Source: Cephalotus follicularis (Eukaryota > Streptophyta > Magnoliopsida > Oxalidales > Cephalotaceae). From it: DNA of 64,000 bases. Under the pieces are notes generated by a model. It was not told where the DNA came from. It was given only the letters and a program-made list of their open reading frames with translations, and made no database searches. Below are positions 1 through 13,130 of the stretch, one piece after another. The stretch is from assembly GCA_001972305.1 (NCBI GenBank), contig BDDD01000898.1, positions 1 to 64,000 on the forward strand. Direction: 5' to 3'. Each line of letters begins with the position of its first letter. The stretch's first letter is position 1. The position numbers and the translations under genes were made by a program.

Positions 1-5
1 GTTAT

Positions 6-3000
6 TGTCACACCCCGTTCCCAATAACAACACATATAGGTTGTGGCAATCAACATAAATATTTAGCTTATGCAATTACGATAAAATTTAAAACTTCAAT
101 ACCATTAGTATTTTGCAGAAGCATTCTAGTATAAGCCGAATAAGCAACATAACATGTATCCCATACTACATGTTACCCAAATTAACAAGATAATAAACCA
201 ACATTGTCAATTGCCCTCAACGGAGCGTGATCAATATTCGATACAAAATACATTATCCACTGATTAAAATAATCCATTATCCATAAATACAATACATAAA
301 AGAAGAACAACTCAGTCTTCTCTTCAAATCTCCAAGTGTGCGCAATAACAACACCCACTGCATCAACTGAAATTATAGGGGGTTAGCCTTTGTCCTCACT
401 CGGCTAAGTATAAATGTAATTTGGGCCCAATGAAAATGAATGTCATAAAATGAATGCATCATGATGCAGTACATACTATATCTCGATGCACATATATATA
501 TGCCATAACCACAATGTCACAGTTCACGATATCACAATATCACATTTCACAGCTCACAAACATGTCCCAAAAAGGACCACACAGATCTCGATGGGTACGA
601 AGAGCGTCGCCAACTCCTGGCCCCAACGTCGTACATCCCGTCATCAGCCCCAACTCCGGACGGCATGAAGCAGGTCACGATGCAGTGAGTTACCCAGTCA
701 TCTCCTGGCCCTTTGGTCAACCAAGCCACTAGACATCACTGGCATCTCTGCCACGCAACTAGTACGGCCACAAACACAATCACAATCAATATCACAGTCA
801 ATCATCACAATCACAATCATCTCGATGCTCAAAACAGTTTTCCAAGTAATTTATAAAACAAAGTACTTGAAAACAAACTCATTTTCACGATGTCATGGTT
901 CTCAATTCACGATGTTTCAAAACTCAGTTCACTATGTTTACAATCTCAGTTCACAATGTTTTGGAAGCCATTTTCACAATTTTTCAAAAATATACATTTT
1001 ACTTAAACATACATTTTTGTACAAAATAATGATTCATAATAATCATGTATGCACTTCCAAAAGATGATATAACAGTTCGCAATCAGTTGTCACAATGCAC
1101 AAATCAGTTTATCATAGTTCACGATGCATACACATGCTCACAATGCAAAATAGACCCTAACAGTCGGCTGTCTCCTCTCGACAGTCGGTTGTCCTCTATT
1201 GGCAGTCGGCTGCCCTCAGTCAACAGTCGGTTGCCCTCATGGTAGTCGGCTGGTCCATGAACAATGAGCATTTCAGTCATCGTCACTTAATCCAGCATGC
1301 CACCTCAGCAAGCCTGGGTAGAGCGACACGTGGACAGTCGACTGTCACCCCAAACAGTCGGTTGTACCATTCACAGTCGGCTGCACTCTCTTGGCAGTCG
1401 GCTAATCACACTGCAGGAGGTGTCCTCCATTAAAACGCATGGACAGTCGACTGGCTCCCTTGCACAGTCGGCTGTTTCCCTCGAGTAGTCAGCTGTTCTC
1501 ACTGAACAGTCGGCTGGTTCCCCTGGGCAGTCGGCTGGTCCTGAGGGCAGCCCACAAAAACAGTAGAGAAATCACATGCAATTCTCAATCCAATCATCCA
1601 AAAACAGAGCATTTATCCACCACAATACGCATTCATGCTCATATCACAATCTATTGCATGCATTTCATCTATGGACATCCATTATAATTGAACTTAAATC
1701 ACAATTATAAAAGCCCCTCCGTATCAGTTCACACCATCGAAGCTTTTCCTTTTCGCGCCGACATTTAAAGAAGACCAGAAACTCGTCTTCTCCAACAAAT
1801 CTCAATACCAGTGAAACCATGCACACAATATGCAATATCAAACCATTTTCACTCAAAACACAATATGCACGGTAGGTTAACTAGTCATAGTAACCCAAAC
1901 ACCAAACACACAATTCACAATCCACAAACCATGCATTTCATCAATGACATATCAACATGATTGAACTCAAATTTGCATGTATATCTTCCCCTACCTGGAA
2001 TTCCAAGTTAGGAATCGCAACCGCAACACCACAATCGAGCCGCAAGTTCAATTGTCGAACCTTTCCAATAATCGTTGAACCGAAGCCGGTTCTTGTTGAT
2101 TGATCAGTTCCTCACTGCCAAATCCAATTGCCACTCACACACTGCACATACAACAAATTTCATTACGATCACGCACGGAAACTGGCATTGTCGTCACCGA
2201 CGCGCAGACCGGATTCCTGCCAACTTACCCAACTTGTGAAACACCCATAAACAGGTTCCACATTGAACGGACTACACATAACCGCTCAAGACTCGCCGTG
2301 AATCAGTGCCAAACGCCACGCCACGGCCGGCAGCGAGTCGCGACTCACTGAGTTGACTCACCGGACCTCAACCGGTCCGATCGCCACCCAAAAACGCCAC
2401 ACATTCACCAGTTATACACATCCCTTCACAAGACTCGCCGAGACTCGGCGCCAAACGAGCGGTCTCAGGCGGCAGTAAGTCGACTCGATGAGTTGACTCA
2501 GCCAAGCGATTATGACCGATTCCAGTCAAACCAAGCCTCAACGGAGGTTAAAATGGACAGAGTAGGCCTCCTAGACGAAAACCCACTCCATCCGCGAAAC
2601 TAACGGTGCAGGGAAAGGCCCGGCAGAGGCGCTCACAGTGACGGAAGAAGAGAAGAAAAAGAAGAGAAAAGAGAAGAAAGTGGAAGAGGTTACCGTCGGT
2701 TGGAGTGCCTGGGCTGACCGCCGTGCTCTCCCGATCCGGTGGCTGGCTCCGGCGTCCTCTCTCATTCTCTCTCCCGCGTTCTCTCCCAATCTCTCTCCCT
2801 TTCTCTCTGGTGCAGGTGCACAAAGCGCCCATTGCCCCTTTCTTTTGCACGGGTGCGTGATGCGCCCGTGTCCTCTCCCTTTCCAGTTTATACTTTTGGC
2901 TTCCCTTTAGTATTTACCAGCCAAAATACTAAGGTCTGAGTCCAGATTTTTTCGCGAATTGAGACATAAATTATCCAAACGGCTATCAAAATAATCGCAA

Positions 3001-3186
3001 TAAAAATGCGAACATTGGGCTTTATTGTCGAGCATTAAAAATAGGCTTTATTAGCCGTTTTGGCCAACATAATTACGGCTTAAATGCGTAATACCTTTTT
3101 ATTACTCCGGGCCTCTATCCGTTTTATTTACGATCGGACACGCACAAATTTCATAATAATTATTTATGAAATTTTGGGACGTTACA
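6..3186 (-). mobile_element. Solo LTR of a Ty3/gypsy retrotransposon, TSD GTTAT
   Basis: The block runs TGTCACACCCC to GGGACGTTACA on the plus strand, so read on the minus strand it has the usual TGTAACGTCC start and GGGGTGTGACA end of a plant Ty3 LTR. The same 5 bp, GTTAT, lie at 1-5 and 3187-3191: a perfect target-site duplication. No internal region lies between them, which fits a solo LTR left by LTR-LTR recombination. A TATA-like box on the minus strand (AAGTATAAAC, 2886-2895) is followed downstream by an AG/CT-rich stretch (about 2640-2830), the usual promoter and leader layout of these LTRs. The word GTCAACTCAGTGAGT near 2340 (minus strand) is shared with the LTRs at 42466-45772 and 47520-60404, so the families are probably distant kin. 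Short open frames inside are not genes. Confidence 0.9.
1159..1539. repeat. Cluster of CAGTCGGCTG / CAGTCGACTG words in the solo LTR
   Basis: About 14 copies of a 10-bp word, CAGTCGRCTG with variants (CAGTCGGTTG, TAGTCGGCTG), are spaced roughly 18-25 bp apart, with a gap near 1255-1330. CAGTCGACTG is a perfect palindrome. The same word clusters inside the LTRs of the Ty3 element at 49172-58826. Function unknown. Confidence 0.85.
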
Positions 3187-3191
3187 GTTAT

Positions 3192-4734
3192 CTTCCTAGG
3201 GACTTGCTGCTCGTGTTCGTTCAACCATTTTTTTTCTTTCCTACCATATGATGATCAAGATGTGTGAAAATCATTCCACAAGCTTCCCAAGTTGCATCAG
3301 AAAATTGTAAACTTAGGAAATGGGGGACTTGTTAAGGATGATGGCGTGTACTATCCTAGGGAGGAGTCATGAGTTTGGATCCCTTTCGCTCTAGCTGAGG
3401 TCTTTCTAGTCGAGGTATTCTAGCTGGGATTATCATGCCTAAGGATGGGAGAGAGATCAAACGCTAATGTTCTCCTCGGCAGTCGATCTAGCTATCTCAC
3501 TAAGATCTCCTCCATTCTTCCCATTGAATTGACATGCTGGCCCATTAAGTAGATCCGATCGCTCATTAATTAGATATGATGACCCTGATGCTTTGGGCAA
3601 CTCCTCGGTGAAGGGTAGATATTTTACCCAATGAGAAGTGACTTAGAGGTCCTGCTCAGTAAACAGCTAGTAGGGGTATATCCAACTTTATGACGTCACA
3701 TCTCCTGCTTTAAATACCAACACTAACCGTATTTATGAAGGTTGGCTACTTTCTCAATCTACAAATCACTAAAACACCTTGGCACACACCCAAAAGATCT
3801 CAACTCTGACATAATCTAGTCGGTTGACCTACCAAAACACCCACATAAGCACAATGAAGAACTCTGACTTAACCATTGGAGAGTAGTCCCAAAGACCATT
3901 CTGTTACTACCTCTGATCATTTTCTTTGATCTTAGGTCACTTTCAACCATAGCATACCATCCAACAATCAATCTCAATCTAACCTCAAGGAAGGGTACTT
4001 ACAAATTCATTGTTGGTGATTCTCAGTGTCAACAGCTAGCAACTTTCACTTCAGGGTTTCCATACTTTCTCTTTAGTAGAAATCTCAAATTTGGTTATTT
4101 GTGTGGATACGCTAACAGATTGGATAACTGTCCGATTACCAGTGGACCTGATTAAAGTTCCTGAATTACTTTGTTTATCAATTGAGATATGAAATTGTTT
4201 CTAACCCTCTTGGATTGATTTCTTTATATGATGAGGTGGATCTTGCGCCAATAGAATTGGTACAATTAGCATGTTTCGGTGCACATGGTTACCGATTTTC
4301 TTATAGTCTTCACGTTTCACCATCAGTTAATGATCATCACCGTTGTTTTGGGCAGCGAGAGGAGAGAAAATGTGCTAGAACAAACTGGTTTTCTATGATT
4401 TCTCTATATCAACGATACACTATACATCAGGCACAATAAATACCATCAAAGCAACCACCATCGGCTAATCTATCCAACACTTCCAATCTCGTCATCAGCC
4501 ATTGCCGGAGGAGCTCTCACAAGCCACACGTGCAGGAGAGTGAGAGTGGACCAGAGTCAAAATTTGGTGATTTAGGAGCCAATCTTAAGTTTTTTGAACA
4601 TTCAAGACAAAGTGAACGGGTCATATTAGTGAGATTCAACTCAGATTGTGTGATTTCTATAGGTAAGTATGGTTTAGCTCGGTGAGTTGAGGTTGATCAA
4701 GATAGTTGGAGCAGATGACAAGGACTGAGGGTAA
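3192..4734. other. Unassigned repeat-like stretch, possible old LTR
   Basis: No gene is convincing here. A palindromic TGACGTCA (about 3693) followed by TTTAAATACC and a leader-like AC-rich tract resembles an LTR promoter, but I find no partner copy, primer site or target duplication in the window. The 85-codon open frame near 4182-4439 has no recognisable motif. The right part may be lost 5' sequence of the Copia relic that follows. Confidence 0.3.
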
Positions 4735-6317
4735 ATTTGGAGCATATCATATTGCAGGAAAGAGTTTGAGTTTCCCTATGGTACTCTTCAATGGCCATAA
4801 TGACTTCATGTTGTGGCAGCAATGAATGAAAAAAATGTTGACGCGAGAAGGACTGATTAAGGCTCTCAAGAAGAAGACAAAGAAGCAAAAAAGTTGACTA
4901 AGGAGGCGTGGCAGGATATGAGGGATTCGACATGTAGCATAATTCAGTTTTATCTTGTATATAACACGTTGCGAGAGGTCATTGGTTTGACTGATCCAGC
5001 AAATGTCTGAAAAATTAGAGAGTAGATATAAGTCCAAGTCTTTGTAGAACAGGTTATTCTTGAATAGGAAATTATATGTCCTTCAGTTAGAAGACATATC
5101 AAGCTATGAGGTACATTTGAGTGAGTTCAACAAAATTCTAACAAAGCTGACTTCTTTGGAAGTAGGGATCAATGATGAGGGATTAGTCACCTCTCTTATT
5201 AGCATTATTACTCACATAATATGATCATATAGTTACTTACCACACCGTTGTCTGGGAAGGACACCCTCAGTTTGGACAAGGTTGTTGCTTCTTTGTTGAT
5301 AATTGCGACACTGTAAAAGTTTAGTAGCAAGATAATGTCAAGAGAGGGTAGTGCCTTCGTTATTGATAGTAGTGGTCAGAAGAGTAGATCAGAGGACCGC
5401 AGTGATGGGTCTAGCGAAGTCATAGCATGCTTGAAGTCAAAAGTTTATAACATAGACAGAAAGTGTTTGGTGTGCGATGAGGAGGTTCATATAAAGAAAG
5501 ATTGCCTGTATTTTAAGGCCTTCTTAAAGGGGAAAAGAAAATAATCAGAGGCTGCAGTTGTTGAGGCATCGTTAGAGGAGGATGATGTGTATCTTGCTAT
5601 ACCTTTAAGTATAGTCAGTTCAAAATAGACTTTAGATTCTTGTTGTGTGTTTCACATGTGTGTTGTCAAGGAGTAGTTCAGCATGTATCAGGCTTGCGAT
5701 AGTGGTACGATCAAGACTGGCAAATAATGTAGAGTGCAAGGTTGCTAGGATTGGGTCTCTATGAATTCTCATATTTGATTGGGCCGTGAGGCCTTAGGAT
5801 GATGTTCAAGATATGCCATAAAAAGGAAGAATCTGATTTCATTAGGTACTATAAATTCAAAAAGGTACAAGTGTACTATTAAAGGTGGAGTCATGAAGGT
5901 CAACAAAGGAGCCTTGGTGATGATACATGAGAGGATGATTGGAAAACTATACAGACTTATAGGGATTGTTCAGACAAGTGGAGTATCTATTAGATCCTAG
6001 ACGAGTGCTATAGAGGGACAAAGATATGAGATGGTTCATCCATAGGTTAGATAGATCGAGGAAGAACCTTGTGACATTTGTTTCTCATCTTAAGCGTGGC
6101 ATTGATCTCTCTAGTTGTATGAGAGAGGTGAAGCCACATCTGTATGAATCTGAGTAGTGTGGGACGCCCCAAGTGAAGGCGTGTACACCCCATATGGGGA
6201 TGTGAAGGCTATGTCAGTTTGTGCATGCAAACATACAGAGACATGAAGTGTTGGCATAATTGCAGACAACTAGTGATGCTTCAGGATGACTTGCAGAATT
6301 TAAGACAATGTAGAGAT
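4735..6317 (+). mobile_element. Ty1/Copia relic: gag, protease and pre-integrase remains
   Basis: Translated fragments match Copia in the right order. A gag start with the pattern FNGHNDFMLWQQ lies near 4780-4830, and a gag zinc knuckle (CLVCDEEVHIKKDC, C-X2-C-X4-H-X4-C) near 5466-5510. A protease-like LDSCCVFHMC lies near 5635-5660, and a GAG-pre-integrase pattern (NLISLGT, then KGALVM and GKLYRLIG) near 5830-5970. A typical Copia polypurine/LTR junction (GTAGAGAT then TGTTGGG) sits at 6311-6324. Most of integrase, RT and RNase H is missing, and no 5' LTR is visible. The copy is an old fossil with many breaks. Confidence 0.8.
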
Positions 6318-6435
6318 TGTTGGGTTTTTTGTCTCGTATTCTCTTTTACCATGCTTTATGTATTTGGCTCGGATTTGGTCCATTTACATGTAAAGTGGGT
6401 AGTTGTAGATTAGGGTTAAGATTTCCGTATGTAAT

Positions 6436-8787
6436 TGTAACACCCCGCGCCCGCAAAGTGGACACGTGGCATTACTCTCAATCCAATACACAATACAATG
6501 GTCGGGACAAGCAATATAAAAATGGGAAAAAACTTAAAACTTTGCAATACATATCATTGTGCGGAAGATACAATACAATAAACCATCCATACAGTACAAA
6601 TCCTTTATAACAACAATCTTTTACAGTGCGATAGTAGTCATTTCAATACAATACATCTCAATCCTTCCACTACAAAATCTCACAACCAGCTCCGCGATAA
6701 CCAAGCAGCCGTGCGACCAAATCGAGTCTTCAATCCTCCTGTCCGCTACTACCTGCTGCCCTACCTATGCCGCACACAAAGAAGTACAAGACAGCCCCAC
6801 CCCGAAGGATGGGGTTAATATCAATGTGCAGTGTACAATATCAATGCATGACATGGTAAATGCATATGTACAGATGGTGATCAGACTATCCGTATGACAC
6901 TGGCCCATAACAGAGCATATGGATAGGATCTATAACAATCAATCAATGGCAGACACTCAATGGTGGTGTATCAAACACCCAATCAAGCAATCATATCCTA
7001 TAGAGCATGCGACCTCGGGTCAGTACAATGTCAATCAATAACAATGATCAATCCCACGGAAGGTAGTCCTTCGAAAAAGGTGGGAGATCTATCTACTGTT
7101 CTCAGACTGATCAAGTCTGGAACTCATAGATCTTCCAGCCTATGGCTGGGTCAATGCAATATCGATGAGCTACAACCATGGGGGAGCTACTATACCGTTA
7201 GGGAGCTACGACCCTCCGGGAGCATCAATCGTCAATCAATACAATACTGCTCATCAGCAGGTCAATACAATCCAATAAATCATACGATCGACAGAATAGG
7301 TGGAAAGAGTCAATAACCTAACATGCCGACACGAATCATAAGGTCGCTCTATAGGATCCACACAATACAATCAATCAATCTTTCAGTACAATACCGATAA
7401 GTGGTGATGTCTAATGGAGAAATGGGAATGAGAGTCCAACGTTCTAAACTTAGACTCACAACACTTATGGCTCAATCAATCAATCAATCAGTAGCCAACA
7501 GATGGTGACAATCGAATTAACGAGATAGAAAGGAATGTCTATCCGGTTGATGAAAGTCACTGGATCGTCGCCTATGGCTCACTCCGTCACTTTATCAATT
7601 TATCAATTCAATATTTGAAAACTATAGAAAACTGTGTTTCAAATGCTAGAATACCTCAAGTGAGGCTCCGGTCAAGCGGCAATGTGAAAAGGAGTTGAAA
7701 ACTAGCTTTAAAACAGTTAAAAGTTCCATTCAGCCCGAAAGGCGTCGATGTCCTTGGCCAAAAACGTCGATGCGTATTAGGGCATTCTCTTAAAACGTTA
7801 GAAGGACGTCGATGTCTTTGAAAGACATCGATGTCCTTCTCAATTTGGTCAAAGACGTCGATGTCCATGGACAAAGACATCGACGCATTTCAATAAAAAT
7901 GGCCTGGGAATGCGCATCGATGTCTCGCGTCGATGCCTTCTATGGTGAAAGGCATCTCAAGAAAAAAACGTCGATGTCTTTGAAAGACATCAATGTCTTT
8001 GCTGTGAAATCAATGAGGCTGCATCCCAAAGCGAAAGACATCAATGTCCATGGGAAAGGGGATCGATGTCTTTGTTGGGAATGGCAGATTTTTCTGCAGA
8101 AAACCAGCAATTTTCAAGCCAAAATCCAATCAAAACCCATTCTTTTAAGAAATCAAGGGTTAAAATCAATCTTTAAGGTTAGTAAAACTAGTTACAACCT
8201 TTAATTTAAAATTTCGATCTTTCTATTAACAATTAGGTCAAGGATTTGCTAAAAATCCTAAAAACCCCAATTCATTCAATACACTCAATTCAATCATTCA
8301 ATACAATCAATTCAATTCAATCACTCAATACAGGCAGTAGGCAATTCGGTAAAAAGTCCTACCTATCACTGAAGCTTCAAAAGTTGAGCTTCCAATCAAT
8401 CGATCGGCAGATATCACCCAATAACCCGCTACTTTCTTGTTCAATCGGCAACCCAAAACTTGCAATTGGTATCCTTGTTGAAGGAGATGCAAATCCAGCT
8501 GCTAGGGAGATGGAGAGAGGCTGCCAGCAAGAGAGAGAGAGGAAGAAAGATAGAGAGAGGGAGAAGAATGAAAGAATGAGAGGATGAGAGTGAGAAATTG
8601 ACTTATATAGTCAATTCGACCAACTCTCTGATACTCAGCCCAAAATCCCGACTATACACATATAACAAAAACAATAACAATAGGTATAGGAATACCTCAA
8701 TTCAATACAATACAATACGGTCTGATACAGTACAATACGGTATAATGTATGCATGAACAGTACCAAAAGGGAATTCGGGTCATCACA
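6436..8787 (-). repeat. 3' LTR of the Ty3 element 6436-15870
   Basis: It starts TGTAACACCCCG on the plus strand and ends GGGTCATCACA next to the purine tract. It aligns along its whole length with 13451-15870 but lacks about 75 bp present near 13830-13905 of the partner. It holds a cluster of GACATCGATGTC words at about 7742-8062. Confidence 0.9.
7742..8062. repeat. Cluster of GACRTCGATGTC words (3' LTR copy)
   Basis: Direct and inverted copies of GACGTCGATGTC, GACATCGATGTC and close variants repeat about a dozen times. GACATCGATGTC is a perfect palindrome. The open frames across this stretch are products of the repeat. Confidence 0.8.
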
Positions 8788-8840
8788 TTCTTCCCTCCTT
8801 AAAAGAATCTGGTCCCCGGATTCATCGGCCAATCGATCAA

Positions 8841-10143
8841 TCAATCAAATAGGAAAGAATATGTCTCTCTCATATCATCCTCACGCTCCCAGGTGCACTC
8901 CATAGAACCATGATACTGCCATAAAATACTGACCAAAGGGATGGTCTTGTTCCGCAATACTCTGATCTGTCGGTCAACAATCTTTATAGGAGTCTGGATA
9001 AACGATAGGTCAGGTTCCAGCTGAATCTGACCATACTCAATGATGTGTGAAGGATCTCGAACATATTTCCTCAACTGAGAAACATGGAACACATCATGCA
9101 CTCCCGACAATGCTGGAGGCAACGCAAGCCTATAAGCAAGTCGGTCAATCCAATCCAATACCTCAAAAGGTCCAAAAAAAACAGAGAGAAAGCTTTACTT
9201 TCTTCCCGAATCTTATGACTCCTTTAGTAGGTGACACTTTGAGAAAAAAACATGGTCACCAACACTAAACTCCAAGCCTCTGCGATGAACATCAACATAG
9301 CTTTTCTGTCTATTCTGAGCAACAATCAATCGGCTTCTAATCAATTTCACTTTCTCTGCGGTAATCTGTACAATGTCTGGACCTAGAATGCTCCTTTCAC
9401 CGACTCGATCCCAACAAACTGGTGATCGGCACTTCCTACCATATAGGGATTCATAGGGAGCCATCTGTATGCTCTCGTGGAAACTATTGTTATACGAGAA
9501 CTCATTCAAATGTAAGTAGTCATCCCAATTACCTCCAAAGTCGAGAACGCATGCACGAAGCATGTCCTCAAAACTCGGAAGTGAAGCGAGAGTCTCGATC
9601 CGAAACAATGCTGACAGGAGCTCCATGTACTTTAACAATCCCTTTCAAGAACAATCTGGAAAACTTTTCTCTAGAATAAGTCATCCGAATCGGTAGAAAG
9701 TGGGCCGACTTCGTGAGCCGGTTGACAAAAACCCATATACCATCGTGTCTGTCATGAGTCAGAGGTAACCCTGGCACAAAATCCAAGGTAATGTGCACCC
9801 ATTTCCACTCAGGAAAGAGTAAAGGCTGAAGCAAGCCTGCCGGTCTCTGGTGCTCTGCCTTTACTTGTTGACAAGTGAGGCATCTCAAAACAAATTCCGT
9901 GATTTCTCTCTTCATGTCAATCCACCAATAGCTAAGTTTCAGGTCACGGTACATCTTCGTACTCCCTGGATGGATAGAGAGAAGAGATTTATGAGCTTGA
10001 GAAAGAAGCTCTTCCTTCAACTCACTATCGGCTGGAACGCAAATCCTGTTCAGGTATCTCAATAACCCATATGTAGATAGAGAGAAATCGGGTTTCAATC
10101 CCTCATCAATAGCAGTAGCCACTTTCTGCAATTCAATATCCAC
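8841..10143 (-). pseudogene. Ty3 integrase with chromodomain-like tail, remains
   Basis: The minus strand shows the zinc-binding HHCC region (HPGSTKMYRDLKLSYWW, then CLTCQQVKAEHQRPAG). The start of the DDE core follows (HITLDFVPGLP, then VSIVSDRDSRFTSEF). Further on come the GRKCRSPVCWD segment and a tail [17 protein letters not shown] then [12 protein letters not shown], the chromodomain type that defines plant chromoviruses. The copy is broken. Confidence 0.9.
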
Positions 10144-10155
10144 TATCTGAGCATC

Positions 10156-11990
10156 TCAAATTCGGTCAAGTAATGCAGGTTGCACACAAATATGGGAAAG
10201 AGTCATACAAGACAGCTTGTGACTCAATGTATCTGCAACAACACTTGCTTTTCCCGGATGGTATTCAATGTCACAATCATAATCATTAAGAAGCTCAAAC
10301 CACCTTCTCTGTCTCATGTTCAATTCCTTCTGTGAAAAGAGATATCTCAAACTCTTATGATCAGTGAAAACTGTGAACTTGGTCCCATAAAGATAGGGGT
10401 GCCATTTTCCAAGAGCAAAGACAATGGCCACCAACTCCAAGTCATGCACTGGGTAGCTTTCTTCGTGTGGTTTCATCTTCCTCGATGCATATGCAATCAC
10501 TTTACCGTATTGCATAAGAATGCAACCAAGCCCCTTCCCAGAAGCATCGGTGTATACAAAAAAGTCTTCGTTCCCTTCCGACAAGGCTAGGACAGGAGCG
10601 AAAATAAATCTATCTTTCAACTCTTGAAAACTTCTTTCACAATCACTATCCCATACAAATGCAACATTCTTCTGTGTCAATCTAATCAATGGTGTAGCAA
10701 AACGGGAAAAATCCCTCAACAAACCGACGATAATACCCTGCTAAACCCAAGAAGCTGCGAACTTCGGAAGCATTCGTCAGTTGTTTCAAGTCTTTCATTG
10801 CCTCTACTTTTGATGGATCCACTGATAAACCATTACCAGAAACAACATGCCCAAGAAAAGTAACCTCCGATAACCAAAACTCGCACTCGTCGAATTTGGC
10901 ATACAATCGATGATCCCTCAATGTTTGTAATACAACGTAGAGGTGTTGGGCATGCTCCTCATTGGTCCTGGAATAGACCAAGAGGTCGTCAATGAACACT
11001 ACAATGAACTGATCCAAATACTGTCTAAACACTCGGTTCATCAGGTCTATGAAAGCCGCGAGAGCATTAGTCACACCAAAAGGCATAACCAAGAACTCAT
11101 AATGGCCATATCTCGATTTGGAAGCCATCTTCCGAATATCCTCCGGTCTGACTTTCAACTGGTGGTAGCCCGATCTCAAGTCGAGCTTAGAAAACACTGT
11201 CGCTCCTCTGAGCTAGTCAAACAGCTCATCAATGTGCGGTAGAGGGTACTTATTGTTCACTGTAATTTTGTTGAGCTGTCGGTAGTCAATACACATACGA
11301 AGTGATCCATCTTTCTTCTTGACAAAAAGAACAGGTGCTCCCCAGGGTGAAGCACTGGGTCTTATAAAACCTTTGTCCAGAAGATTCTGTAATCATACGG
11401 TACGGTGCTCGAGAAATCGGTGCAGTTCCCGGTACCAAATCAATCACAAACTCTATCTCTCTGTCTGGCGGCAACGACGTCAATTCCTGAGGAAAAACAT
11501 CTCCGAACTCACAAACTACTGGAATATCTTCTAGTTCCGACCGCCATCTGTCTGTATCAAGCACATGTGCCAGAAACCCATGGCATCCCTGTCGTAACAA
11601 TCTGTCCAAATGCAAAGCCAAAATCATCGGAACAAACAATGGTTCTAAGGTGCCAAGAAACCGAAAAGGTGGTTGTCTCGGAGGACTGAAAACCACTACC
11701 TTCCAATGACAATCCACCTGAGCAAAGCTAGCAGACAACCAATCCCATACCAAGAATCACATCTAGGCCATCCATCGGTAAAACAATAAGATCAGCTAAC
11801 AAGCAACGATCATCAATCTCTACAATACAATCTCTGCACACTCAATCGGTGGTCGTTGACTCACCGAGAGGTGTGGATACCTCCATCAAGAAGTTAAGGT
11901 ACTCGGGTCTCAAACCAACATGGGAGAATCAATAAGAACCAGTACTGGAAGCTGAAAGAGTCGAATGGTACCTCCGATCACAACATATGA
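10156..11990 (-). pseudogene. Ty3 protease, reverse transcriptase and RNase H remains
   Basis: On the minus strand, RT is clear: [12 protein letters not shown], then [12 protein letters not shown], then the catalytic [10 protein letters not shown] (about 10700-11200). RNase H follows with [13 protein letters not shown] and [20 protein letters not shown] (about 10250-10600). Only a weak protease trace (LIDS) lies near 11920. The order is that of Ty3, with RNase H before integrase. The copy is broken. Confidence 0.9.
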
Positions 11991-12169
11991 CCCTGCTGCA
12001 GCACTCGGTTCCATAGCAAACACTCTAGCCTGAACTGTCAGAGCAGAACTCATAGGCCGTTTCCCTCTGGACTGCGAAGTTCCACGGGAAAAAGACGGTA
12101 CACTGGTGGTCGATTCCTGTAAAGGCGATGCCCGTTGTGTCTGATCCAATCCTCTAGGACGAGAACTCT

Positions 12170-13130
12170 GAGGACAGTCTCTAGCAATGTGGTCAAAACC
12201 ACCACAACCCAAGCAATGGCCCAAAAACCATCTACAATTCTCAAAAGTATGGTTGGTCTTCTAACAATGCACACAAGGAACCACAGCACTCTGATTACCG
12301 CTCCCAGAAAAATCTGGAGGGTGTACCCCGACTAGGTGCTGAAGATCGGTCTCCTCGATGTGCGTTCCTTGATCTGCCTCTCCTCTGAGAATGGGACGGG
12401 TTCCTGCTATCCTGATTGCTATCATGAGAACCAGGTGAGGGGCTACTATCAATCTCTGCGATTTAGCACTGCCACAGTCACTACCACTCTGCCAAGAAGA
12501 AGGAGTAGGCCTGGCGCGGGCTATATCTTTCATCAATTTAGCCTCAGCTGCATAGTTCGGGAAGAAATATCCGATATGGAGGTCAACCCGAAGGGAGTCA
12601 GTTGCCTCCTCAAATCCAATATCAGTCCCCTACGGAACTTCTTTACTCTAAGCTCTTGGCCTTCCACTAAGTATGGGGAAGATCAGGCTAATTGCATGAA
12701 TCTAGCCTCATACTCAGCAACTGTCATGCTTCCTTGTACCAAGTTAGCAAATTCAATCTCGTTCCTGTCTATCTCTACCTGAGGGTAGTACCTTGCATTG
12801 AATTCTCTTTTGAAGGCATCCCAAGAGCGGACTATACCATTCCTTATCCAATCTGTGTTAACCATAGCCCACCAGCGCTCGGCTTCTCCTTGGAGCATAT
12901 ACATTGCCAATACCAATTTTCGTTCATCATCACATCCCATGACCTCAAAGATCTTCTCCAAAAGGGTTACCAAAGACTCAGCAAGAGTAGGATCAGGGAG
13001 TGCTACAAATGCCGAAGGCTGCAACTTTAAGAAGTGGCTCAACATGTCTTCCCTCCTTGGTCTGCGTTCAATTCGAGCATGTTGGTGTCCCATCAGAGTA
13101 AGCATCTGTGCCATAGTGGCACCCAACTGT
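12170..13130 (-). pseudogene. Ty3 gag remains with zinc knuckle
   Basis: The minus strand encodes a Retrotrans_gag-type domain (patterns GEAERWWAMV and WDAFKREFNARYYP, about 12720-13000). A CCHC knuckle follows, CLGCGGFDHIARDC (about 12170-12215). The family packages the element RNA in a virus-like particle. This copy is a broken fossil. Confidence 0.85.

Noticed and set aside
2548-2939. Overlapping frames of about 70-100 codons on both strands
   Set aside because: They lie in the LTR promoter and leader of the solo LTR, with low-complexity AG/CT composition and no domain.
7656-8204. Frames reading repeated DIDV patterns (also 14736-15332)
   Set aside because: They are products of the palindromic GACRTCGATGTC cluster in the LTR.
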